Positions 1 to 7,717 of a DNA stretch of 33,813 nt are shown here, piece by piece. Origin of the DNA: Planctomycetota bacterium (GTDB lineage: Bacteria; Planctomycetota; PUPC01; JACPCR01); contig JAQBXN010000097.1 in assembly GCA_027625095.1 (NCBI GenBank), positions 1-33,813 on the forward strand, in the 5' to 3' direction. Every line of letters begins with the position of its first letter. Positions within the stretch are counted from its first letter, which is position 1. The translations under genes were made by a program, and so were the position numbers. The notes beneath the pieces are model-generated. The model had not been told where the DNA came from and ran no database searches. It was given only the letters and a program-made list of their open reading frames with translations.

Positions 1-505
1 CGACAAAGCATTCAGTACCAAGCTCTGCGGCTCACCTATCCGCTGACACGGGTTCACTGAATATTTACTGGCGGAGCGGCCACCAGAGTTTGCTTTCGAT
101 TGGAGACTACTTCCATGTCACATCTTCGACATTGCCAGCCGCCAAGGGAAGACCAAATCTAGACCTGAGAGGGCGTCACAAGCGATTTCGCTACAACAAT
201 TTGTTTCGCCCTCACAGAGCTTGGAGGCGACCGTTTCTCCGGACCCAGGGCAGCGCACTGGGCTACTATGTTCAGGCCCCTTCGGGGCAGAATGATGATG
301 AAATCGACTTATTGCGAAGGAGTCTGTCAGCTTGTGGGCTCAGCGAAAGCCTGCAAGCTTGCAGGCAGCTCGCGGCTACGTTACGACCGCCGCTCGTCTA
401 CACAAACTTCCTCGCGCCGCGCGAGAAGTGATAGCTAAGGATTCTAACCAAGATTACAAGCACTTCGCGCAGAATATCCGAAGTAATTCTGTACTCTCCT
501 GCAGG
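1..505. other. left-edge stretch without a convincing gene
   Basis: I find no protein family here. One plus-strand frame is open from the window edge to 431, but its composition is unlike the neighbouring proteins, it has no recognisable motif, and it would have to start at a TTG or enter from outside the window. The stretch contains a perfect 16-bp palindrome at 350-365 (CCTGCAAGCTTGCAGG) and a short GC-rich hairpin at 276-288 with a TTC loop. It lies downstream of the minus-strand oxidoreductase, so it may hold that gene's 3' end signals, but I see no clear terminator. Confidence 0.4.
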
Positions 506-1558
506 CTACGTACTCAGCACGCTCATATCATAGCCCGACTTCTTGAGGAGTTTGGCGCAGTCAATCTTCTTTCCGGTGGCCGCGGCCTCGAGTATGGTAT
601 CGGTCAGCAGCGCTACTCGAGCCCCGAAGATGGGCGGTACGTAGTTGTTTTTTGTGCGGCCGGTGAGGAGCCTGCCGAAATTATCGGCGGGGCATTCGGG
701 ATAGTTTTTCGGGACAGAAAGTGGAATTTCCACGGCTGGCTTCCCAGGCTTGACAAGCATGAGCTTTTCACCCTGATAAAAGAGCGTGCCCTTATCGCCC
801 ATGATACGAATGTCTTCATGGAATCCGTGGATATAGTCGCCAAGGATGATGAGGCGGCCGGCCGCTCCATTGGAGAGCTCGACATTGAACGAACCATTGA
901 TAGGCACTCTCTTTTTTTCGCCCTGGTAATAGTAATCCGCGCTGCCTTCCGCGCTCTTGGGCAACAGGTCGGTCATCCAGAGCAAAATATCCTGGTAGTG
1001 ACTACCGGAATCGTTGAGCTGCCCTCCCCCGGAGTAACGTGGGTCGCCTCGCCACGCCCGGCCTGACCAGTCTTGCGCCATGTAGACAAAGAAAGATTTC
1101 ACTTCGCCAATGGTGCCGCGCTTGATGAGTTGGCGGACCGTATAATATTTGGCCGCGAAGTGGCGTTGATAGTGGATCAGGTAAACGAGGTCTTTTTCTG
1201 CAGCGATACGTGCGGTCTCGAGAGCATTGCCAACACCGCAAACCATTGGTTTTTCAATGAGCACATGTTTGCCAGCCTCCAAAGCGTATTTAGCGTGCTC
1301 ATAGTGGAGCGTGTGCGGCGAGAACACCCCGACTGCATCTACATCCAATTGGTCGATCAGCTTCTTGTAGCCGGATCTAGCTGTCAGATGCTCCACACCA
1401 TAGCCGAGGCTTGCTTCGAGCTGTGTGATGCAGGCATCGTTGGTATCGGCTGCTGCGACTACTTCAACGGAGGGTGTGGATTGCACAAGCCGCATGACGC
1501 GGCTACGGCCTGCGCCGCCGGGGCCGATAACGCCGAATCTGATTTTGTTCTTTGACAT
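506..1558 (-). CDS. Gfo/Idh/MocA family NAD(P)-dependent oxidoreductase
   Basis: This 350-residue protein has the usual length and layout of the Gfo/Idh/MocA family, which oxidises or reduces hydroxyl groups of sugars, inositols and related polyols. The N-terminal Rossmann fold shows the dinucleotide-binding loop GPGGAG (residues 12-17) and the family EKP motif (102-104), whose lysine contacts cofactor and substrate. The C-terminal alpha/beta domain has a GGGQLNDSGSH segment (178-187) carrying the likely catalytic His187. No signal peptide is visible, so it is probably cytoplasmic. The substrate cannot be read from sequence. The ATG at 1558 is preceded by a heptanucleotide array with no intervening base and no Shine-Dalgarno sequence. 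It is divergent from nadE, 159 bp away, with no functional link evident. A glycan role is an inference from the wider neighbourhood. Confidence 0.9.
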   Translation of the reverse strand: MSKNKIRFGVIGPGGAGRSRVMRLVQSTPSVEVVAAADTNDACITQLEASLGYGVEHLTARSGYKKLIDQLDVDAVGVFSPHTLHYEHAKYALEAGKHVLIEKPMVCGVGNALETARIAAEKDLVYLIHYQRHFAAKYYTVRQLIKRGTIGEVKSFFVYMAQDWSGRAWRGDPRYSGGGQLNDSGSHYQDILLWMTDLLPKSAEGSADYYYQGEKKRVPINGSFNVELSNGAAGRLIILGDYIHGFHEDIRIMGDKGTLFYQGEKLMLVKPGKPAVEIPLSVPKNYPECPADNFGRLLTGRTKNNYVPPIFGARVALLTDTILEAAATGKKIDCAKLLKKSGYDMSVLST

Positions 1559-1603
1559 GGTTAGGAATGGTTGATGGTTGATGGTTGATGGTTAATGGTG
1601 ACT
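1559..1603 (-). repeat. heptanucleotide array abutting the oxidoreductase start codon
   Basis: Read on the minus strand, three perfect ATCAACC units are flanked by variants (ATTAACC, AGTCACC), a 3-nt ATT interruption and a final CCTAACC that touches the ATG at 1558. The array occupies the place where a ribosome binding site would be, and none is present. The same unit in the same sense precedes nadE, so the two arrays together form a 28-bp perfect inverted repeat (1564-1591 against 1687-1714). The repeat is directly visible; its role is unknown. Confidence 0.9.
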
Positions 1604-1686
1604 TTGAGCCTGCTTTTCAATGATGGTCGCACGAGTAGAATCTCTGCGCCTCAGGAATGCAACCGGGCAGAGTTCTTCACATTCCG

Positions 1687-1714
1687 CCATCAACCATCAA
1701 CCATCAACCATTCC
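1687..1714 (+). repeat. heptanucleotide array just upstream of the nadE start
   Basis: Tandem ATCAACC units end 3 nt before the ATG at 1718. This is the sense-strand counterpart of the array in front of the divergent oxidoreductase gene. An upstream in-frame ATG at 1595 would translate through the array, but homology begins only at 1718. No Shine-Dalgarno sequence is visible. Confidence 0.88.
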
Positions 1715-1717
1715 CTC

Positions 1718-3361
1718 ATGAAGATCGCAATGGCACAGATTAACCCCACAGTGGGCGATATCTCTGGAAATCTTCATAAGGTTCAGGAGGCCTACTGCCA
1801 TGCGGTGAAGGATGGGGCCGACCTCTTGGTCTGTCCGGAAATGGTGCTGCTGGGTTATCCGCCAAAGGATCTGCTGGAGCGTTCGGAGATTCATAAGCGG
1901 CTGGAATCTGCGATGAAGGATCTGGAGGCGATGGTTAATGATGTGGGCCTGATCTTTGGGACAGTGGTGCGCAATACCGGGCATGGTCGCCCCCTCATCA
2001 ACGCTGCGGTTTTGCTTGCTGAAGGGCAGACGTTGCAGACAGTCACCAAATCGCTGCTGCCAACATATGACGTGTTTGATGAGGAGCGTTACTTTGAGCC
2101 GGCCATTTCCAGTGAGCCCATTGCATTCAAGGGCCAACGGCTGGGAATTACAATCTGTGAAGATATCTGGAAACATGCTGAAGAGGACGTGCCGCACGAT
2201 TACGGGCGAGACCCGGCGGCGGAGCTCGCGGGCAAGGGTATTGATATTCTGATCAATATCTCTGCTTCTCCATACAACAAGGGCAAGGCGGAATTGAGGC
2301 AGGAATTGTTGTGCCGGGTAGCCCGAAAATTCGAGGTACTGGTCATTTATGTAAACCAGGTGGGGGCGAACGATGAACTCATTTTTGATGGACGCAGTAC
2401 GGCCTTGAACGCGTCTGGCCAGGTGGTTTGCGTGCTTCCCGGCTTCGAGGAAGGGATGGGCATCATTGATACAAATGCGATGATCGAGGTGAGTGTCAGC
2501 ACCGGAGACGAGATGGAGGAGATCGTGGACGCGTTGTCTCTTGGCGTTCGAGACTACCTTCGCAAGTGCGGCTTCCGACAGGGCCTTATCGGACTCAGCG
2601 GCGGGATTGATTCTTCCGTGGTGGCCTGTCTCGCAGCCCGCGCGCTCGGCCCGGAGAATGTGTGGGGGATTTCGATGCCGTCGAACTTCAATCTCAGCGC
2701 CAGCTATGAAGACAGCAAAATTCTGGCGGAGAAACTTGGCATTCGATTCGATACACTGCCCATTCAGGATATTTTTGACACCTACTTGAAAGCCCTTGCC
2801 CCGGTTTTCGAGGGCCGGCCATTCGGGCTGGCCGAGGAGAACACACAGGCCCGCATCCGCGGTGGGCTGCTGATGGCCTGTTCAAATAAGTTTGGCAACA
2901 TCGTTCTGACCACCGGAAACAAGTCTGAACTTGCAGTCGGTTATTGCACCCTTTACGGGGATATGTGCGGTGGGTTGGCAGTGATTTCAGATGTGCCGAA
3001 ATGCATGGTATATGCAATGGCGGATTGGTTTAATCGCGAGGAAGAGGTGATTCCTCGCAGGGTCATTGACCGGCCGCCGAGTGCAGAACTGCGTCCCGAT
3101 CAGAAGGACCAGGATTCACTCCCTCCATATGAAATCCTGGATGCGATCCTGAAGGCCTTCGTCGAGGAGCACCGTTCCCGTGAAGAGATTCTGCAAATAG
3201 GATTCGAAGTAGATGCGGTAGACAAAATCCTGCACTTAATCAATTTCAACGAGTACAAACGCTCGCAGGCCGCGCCCGGGCTGCGAGTGACGACCAAGGC
3301 ATTCGGTTTTGGCCGCCGTATGCCTATAGCCAAATCATTTGATGTACTAATGGGCAAATAG
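1718..3361 (+). CDS. nadE: glutamine-dependent NAD+ synthetase
   Basis: NadE makes NAD+ from deamido-NAD+, ATP and glutamine, the last step of NAD synthesis. The 547-residue protein is the two-domain bacterial form. The N-terminal nitrilase-type glutaminase has a visible Glu-Lys-Cys triad: E41 in CPEMVLLGYP, K111 in KSLLPTYDVFDE and C147 in GITICEDIW. The C-terminal synthetase has the ATP-pyrophosphatase loop SGGIDSS (294-300) and the later TTGNKSELAVGY segment. The start is placed at the ATG at 1718 because MKIAMAQINP is the normal beginning of the glutaminase domain. An upstream ATG at 1595 would add 41 residues partly encoded by a heptanucleotide repeat. The gene ends with TAG, 35 nt before the convergent kinase gene. 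Confidence 0.97.
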   Translation: MKIAMAQINPTVGDISGNLHKVQEAYCHAVKDGADLLVCPEMVLLGYPPKDLLERSEIHKRLESAMKDLEAMVNDVGLIFGTVVRNTGHGRPLINAAVLLAEGQTLQTVTKSLLPTYDVFDEERYFEPAISSEPIAFKGQRLGITICEDIWKHAEEDVPHDYGRDPAAELAGKGIDILINISASPYNKGKAELRQELLCRVARKFEVLVIYVNQVGANDELIFDGRSTALNASGQVVCVLPGFEEGMGIIDTNAMIEVSVSTGDEMEEIVDALSLGVRDYLRKCGFRQGLIGLSGGIDSSVVACLAARALGPENVWGISMPSNFNLSASYEDSKILAEKLGIRFDTLPIQDIFDTYLKALAPVFEGRPFGLAEENTQARIRGGLLMACSNKFGNIVLTTGNKSELAVGYCTLYGDMCGGLAVISDVPKCMVYAMADWFNREEEVIPRRVIDRPPSAELRPDQKDQDSLPPYEILDAILKAFVEEHRSREEILQIGFEVDAVDKILHLINFNEYKRSQAAPGLRVTTKAFGFGRRMPIAKSFDVLMGK

Positions 3362-3396
3362 CCCGTGGCCCGTCCCAGGAGATCGGCTGGGTATGA

Positions 3397-6300
3397 CTAT
3401 CTCAGATTCTGCAACTGCAGAGATGAGAAATAGTAAACGCTATTTCGGCCAGGATAAACAGAGTCGAGAGAGATATCTCCTGTATCCGCCTTGGCATCGT
3501 TATAGGTGATAACAGGATTCTTATTGAAAATGACCTGAATTCTGCTGTCTTTGAATGCCAGTCGGAAGGACAGGGGCATATCTGGTTTGAAAAGAGCTCC
3601 GGTACTTTCACCCAGTATTTCGGCTTTCTCCAGACCGTCGTTCCAGAGATAACGAATTAGAGCGATCTGTGGTTTGGAGGGCTCGAAACGAAGCGCATAT
3701 CGCGTGTCCCCGGTATCTCTGAACGAGAATTCAAAGCCTCGTTGAGTTTCCTTTTGGGTGTATTGAAAACTCCCTTCGAGAAGCCCATTTTTTACCGGGA
3801 ACATCAGGCGCATCGAGGGGGCACGGAAATAATTAGACCAGCGTGACAACCCATTCTTTGTAGACCACTCATCTGGCGCTTCGGACCATATTTTGGGCAT
3901 TCCCTCGTTGAGTAGATTAATTCGCTCTCCCGATGCAAACTGACTTTTCACCTTCGGTAATTCTTCGGCAAGATAACTGCCTGCGGCTTTGGCTTCCTTC
4001 AACCAAGACGATCTGATTTCGCCTTGAACACGAATCTTCTTGATTTTGAGAACTGCCTGTGACCCTATAAGGACCAGGCGCGGGCCCGGGCGGCTCTTCA
4101 GATCGCTGGCCTTCAAAAAGACCTCGCCATTAATGGACCAGGCGATATTGCTGCCGGTTCTTGTAATTGCCAGCACATAATCAGTGGCAGGCTTTAAAGA
4201 ACTCTTATTTGAAGAAACAATCATCTGTTGTTTTTCACCGCCCGACCACATGGTGCTGTCAAGGCCACTCTGCAGCGATTTAAAGAATCCGAAATAACCA
4301 CGCGGCAGGTCGTTTTCTAATGATGAGGGAAGATGAACCTGGGCAGCGGCATGAACGCCCCAAGCTAGAAAAGCTCGTTCCGGATTAAGAAATCGATCCA
4401 CCCGAAAGTGGATTTCCAGTTTGTTGATCTGATCGTAGGAAACCCGATACCCCAGCCAGAAATCACCTCGGATATCCAAACCACTAGGCTCCGCCTTCAA
4501 ATCGCCCGTATACCACCAGTCGGTGAGTTCCTGGGATTTCTTGAACGAATACTCCACATCCAGATTGTCACCATCCAGCCTGGCATCGCCTACGAGCGCG
4601 CCTTGGAGGGTTCCTTCCTGCATCTTTTGCTCGAATTCGTTAAGTGTTTTTTGGGCCGCAGCGACCGCTTTAGTGTCTGCATATTTTTCATTAATTTCAT
4701 CCAGTGTGCTTCTGATGTCTCTCCAGCGTTGTTCGCCTACCAGCTTAACGACATCTTGAACGAGTTTTTCTGCGTCCTTTTCTCGAACAATAGAATTCAT
4801 TCGTTCCAGAGATTCATGCAGCTTTGCAATTAGTTTGCTGGACTTCTTTCCTTCTTCAAATCGCGCTTGGGCGATGGATTTTTGACCGCGGAAAAAGGCC
4901 AGGATGGCGAGTTGGGCCTGTGTTTCAGGATCCCGAGAACCGATTGCAATTCCCGCCAGTTCCAGTTGCTGATTTTCTGTCAATTCCGTCAGAGGCCGCG
5001 CTATCTCCACGCCCTTGGTGTTGATATAAATTTTGCCATCTTTTACATCGGATACCTTGCCCGATACTGGGCCTACACGATGCGTGAAACCGATAAGGCT
5101 ACGAGCATTTGCATCTGCATTCTTGAAAATCTCATCAATACTCCTGATGCCGTGTTTCCAGAGTTCGACCTCGGCACGGTTAACTCCTTTTAATGTATCC
5201 AGGAAGTGTAATGCCTGGTCATAATCTTTTCGGAGCACCATGTTAGTTATCTTTGAGTAATGCTCATAAATACCGTCAAAGCTCTCTTGATTTTCTTCAG
5301 CATTTGACGGGGCCGCGGGCTTGCCCTCTTTAATCTGTTTTTCCAGCATAGAAAATTCAAGAGCATAGGCGCCGCCTTCGTGCATTGACAGAAGTTTTCG
5401 GGCGCTCGCCAGAGCAACCTGTGCACTGTCTGAATTTCCGGCGCTGTATGCTTTCCGTGCCTCATCCATGTCGGCCATGAAATAGGGGCGCGAAGCATCT
5501 CGAACCCGCTTCATCTCCTTGTCCAGCAAGATGTGAGTCTCGGAAAAACCGCCTTTGGAATCCGACTTCTGTTTAGCCTTAAGCTCTGCAAGCAGGGTAT
5601 GGGCTGCGATAAACTGTTGTTTCTCGACGAACTCGTTTACCTGCTGAAGGATTGTCTGTATTTCAGGATTCTGTGGCCCATTCTCCCATGGCTTTTCTGC
5701 GGGAACAGGTGTGATTTCTACGGGTTCTTCTTTGGGGGATTCGGTCTGTGTTTTTAATGGTGTTTTGTTGGAGGCAATGGTCTTTTTAGAAGAATTGCCA
5801 TTCTCAGCCCGTCGAATGGGCTGATAAGAGTCGTCTTCTGATTCAGAAGGAGGTTTCGCCAGTCCGATGGCACTGGCCATTACATGGGGCCAGCTAGGCA
5901 TCATGATCGTGAAAATAGTCAGGCAGGAGACCAGGGTGATACAGACACCTAAAAAAATGAATTTACTTTGGCCGTGCCTCGCGGTGATACGAGCAGTGCG
6001 CACCATGGTCTTAAAACTCGCCATGCCCGACTCGGAAGGCAAATTCTCTTTTGCAATGTTTATCGAAGACTTTGCATGGCCTGTCATGATCCCGGACTGG
6101 GATGCTTGGGCAGCAGCGAGAACAGCCGATCTCGCTCCTTTGGGCTGCACTGCAGATATGGTTGCGCTGCCCGCGCCCTTGAGGCCGTGGTAGATGGCGC
6201 TCATATCGCGCAGCAGGTCTTTGGGAGTTTGATAGCGATCACTCGGGGCCTTGGCCAGCATTTTCATGATGACGTGTGCCGTGGCTTCGGAGAGCGCGGG

Positions 6301-7227
6301 GTTGTAATCGAGGGGCCAGCGAGGGGTTTCGTTCAGGTGCTTGACCATGATGATTGCGGCTGAATTGCCCTCAAAAGGAGGGCGGCCGGTGGATGCATGG
6401 TAAAGGGTCGCTCCGAGCGAATAGATATCACAGCGAATGTCGATAACGCCGTCGCCTCTGGCCTGTTCGGGCGCGATGTATTGGGGAGTGCCAACAGCCA
6501 CTCCAATTTCGGCAATGCGATTATCATCGCCCTGTTTGGCCAGTCCGAGGTCCGTCAGTTTCACCCGCCCGTCCTTGGTCACCATGATGTTATCGGGCTT
6601 TATGTCCCGATGGACGATATTCTGGCTTTGGGCATGTTCGAGGGCCTTTGCGACCTGAATGCCCATCTTTACCGATTCTCTTTCGGGAATGACTTTAGTC
6701 TTATTGAGCCATGCTTTGAGAGTTGTTCCTTCGACAAATTCCATAGAAAGGTAATGCTTGCCATCAAGCGTTCGAGCCGCCTCATAGGCCTGAATGATGT
6801 TAGGATGATTCAGTTTGGCCGCGGCCTGCGCCTCACGATAAAAGCGTGAAAGATACCCCTCATCGGAGGCGAGCCTTGAGTGCAACACCTTGAGGGCAAT
6901 AACCTTACCGGTGCGATTGTCCTGTGCTTTATAGACCTCGGCCATTCCGCCGGAGCCAAGCTTCTTGATAATGGTGAAGGGCCCAACCTGTGTGACGTTC
7001 ATATCGTCACGATGGCTCTGAATCTCCCGAACTTGATTACTGGTGAGGAAACCGTGCTCAACGGCAACCTGCTCGATGCCCCTCAGCAGCCCCTGGCCTT
7101 GATATGATTTGTAAAGCTTTAAGAGATCGCGGGCCGCCGATGTATCCATGTGACCGGCCTTCTGCGCATCCTCAATAAACCTGGCGTGGATTTCAATTGC
7201 CATGTTCCTGACTTCTCCGGCTATCAT
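3397..7227 (-). CDS. membrane-anchored Ser/Thr protein kinase with long extracytoplasmic region
   Basis: This is a 1276-residue Hanks-type kinase. After an 80-residue helical N-terminal segment, the kinase domain (about 83-345) shows the glycine loop GSGGMAEV (91-98), ATP-anchoring K113, catalytic HRDIKPDN (206-213), DLG in place of DFG (226-228) and APE (252-254). It should therefore be active. A single membrane span lies near 423-445 (KFIFLGVCITLVSCLTIFTI). The outside part has a charged, helical, TPR-like or coiled-coil region (about 500-880), then two stretches resembling LamG/concanavalin-type beta-sandwiches (about 884-1070 and 1115-1276). The tail may sense carbohydrate or envelope state; that is inference. 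The ATG at 7227 is preceded by AGGA at good spacing. A second ATG at 7203 is also possible. The targets are unknown. Confidence 0.92.
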   Translation of the reverse strand: MIAGEVRNMAIEIHARFIEDAQKAGHMDTSAARDLLKLYKSYQGQGLLRGIEQVAVEHGFLTSNQVREIQSHRDDMNVTQVGPFTIIKKLGSGGMAEVYKAQDNRTGKVIALKVLHSRLASDEGYLSRFYREAQAAAKLNHPNIIQAYEAARTLDGKHYLSMEFVEGTTLKAWLNKTKVIPERESVKMGIQVAKALEHAQSQNIVHRDIKPDNIMVTKDGRVKLTDLGLAKQGDDNRIAEIGVAVGTPQYIAPEQARGDGVIDIRCDIYSLGATLYHASTGRPPFEGNSAAIIMVKHLNETPRWPLDYNPALSEATAHVIMKMLAKAPSDRYQTPKDLLRDMSAIYHGLKGAGSATISAVQPKGARSAVLAAAQASQSGIMTGHAKSSINIAKENLPSESGMASFKTMVRTARITARHGQSKFIFLGVCITLVSCLTIFTIMMPSWPHVMASAIGLAKPPSESEDDSYQPIRRAENGNSSKKTIASNKTPLKTQTESPKEEPVEITPVPAEKPWENGPQNPEIQTILQQVNEFVEKQQFIAAHTLLAELKAKQKSDSKGGFSETHILLDKEMKRVRDASRPYFMADMDEARKAYSAGNSDSAQVALASARKLLSMHEGGAYALEFSMLEKQIKEGKPAAPSNAEENQESFDGIYEHYSKITNMVLRKDYDQALHFLDTLKGVNRAEVELWKHGIRSIDEIFKNADANARSLIGFTHRVGPVSGKVSDVKDGKIYINTKGVEIARPLTELTENQQLELAGIAIGSRDPETQAQLAILAFFRGQKSIAQARFEEGKKSSKLIAKLHESLERMNSIVREKDAEKLVQDVVKLVGEQRWRDIRSTLDEINEKYADTKAVAAAQKTLNEFEQKMQEGTLQGALVGDARLDGDNLDVEYSFKKSQELTDWWYTGDLKAEPSGLDIRGDFWLGYRVSYDQINKLEIHFRVDRFLNPERAFLAWGVHAAAQVHLPSSLENDLPRGYFGFFKSLQSGLDSTMWSGGEKQQMIVSSNKSSLKPATDYVLAITRTGSNIAWSINGEVFLKASDLKSRPGPRLVLIGSQAVLKIKKIRVQGEIRSSWLKEAKAAGSYLAEELPKVKSQFASGERINLLNEGMPKIWSEAPDEWSTKNGLSRWSNYFRAPSMRLMFPVKNGLLEGSFQYTQKETQRGFEFSFRDTGDTRYALRFEPSKPQIALIRYLWNDGLEKAEILGESTGALFKPDMPLSFRLAFKDSRIQVIFNKNPVITYNDAKADTGDISLDSVYPGRNSVYYFSSLQLQNLR

Positions 7228-7633
7228 TTAGTTGTCCTGAATTCTCCCTGCCGAACGGCATCATGCCTACGTGCATAAACCAAAGGAGCCCCAAGACGCA
7301 AACAGGGTTCCCAACACTGGCAATGAAGGTTCGCGTTCGCTCTGTCTATTTTAGAGGCGGAACGAACTATGCTGCAAGCCTTTGTAACACAAATAGCTAC
7401 GGCCGTGTGCCAGTATTTGGTGAGCGAATGAACTTCTCACCTTGCTTTAAACTCGTTGGCCATTATGGGGAGAGATACCACAAGCTGTTGCCGACCCGGG
7501 CAGGAAGATCAAAATCTCGGCGCCCTCTCGGCAAACAGCGTTTAGGAAATGAACTACACTCTGCCAGTATTATTCTAATTTCGCTTTCAGGCAAGACAGG
7601 GATTCTGAGCCGCTAACGGCCGAAGGCTGCTAC

Positions 7634-7654
7634 CGTTCAGGATTCAGAATTTCG
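7634..7654 (-). repeat. short inverted heptanucleotide array upstream of uvrA
   Basis: Three consecutive heptads (CGTTCAG, GATTCAG, AATTTCG) run in the opposite orientation to the larger array at 7662-7717, 7 nt away. The shared core allows the two arrays to pair (for example TCAGGATTC with GAATCCTGA). Confidence 0.7.
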
Positions 7655-7661
7655 TTAGCTA

Positions 7662-7717
7662 TTGAATCTTGTATCTTGAGTTCCGAGTCCCATGTCCCGA
7701 ATCCTGAATCGCGAGCC
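7662..7717 (+). repeat. degenerate heptanucleotide array in register with the uvrA start
   Basis: Seven units close to YYGARTC (including TTGAATC, CCGAGTC, CCGAATC and CTGAATC) fill 7662-7710. An eighth, more diverged unit, GCGAGCC, fills 7711-7717. The next base begins the TTG at 7718. The array continues past a potential upstream TTG start at 7676, so that longer reading would translate repeat sequence. The 7-nt periodicity is directly visible. Confidence 0.8.

Larger units (their letters stand above)
7228..7717. other. divergent intergenic region between the kinase gene and uvrA
   Basis: This 490-bp gap should hold the promoters of the minus-strand kinase and plus-strand uvrA. I could not pick convincing -35/-10 pairs. 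One plus frame is open at 7263-7616 but shows no family resemblance and is probably noncoding. The right-hand end contains the heptanucleotide repeats described separately. No tRNA-like or riboswitch-like element was recognised. Confidence 0.5.

Noticed and set aside
350..365. Perfect 16-bp palindrome as an operator
   Set aside because: Single occurrence in a region without a supported gene or promoter; chance cannot be excluded.
332..1066. 244-codon plus-strand open frame
   Set aside because: It is mostly antisense to the well-supported Gfo/Idh/MocA gene and shows no domain.
7263..7616. 117-codon open frame between the kinase gene and uvrA
   Set aside because: No motif, no clear ribosome binding site and atypical composition; more likely intergenic.
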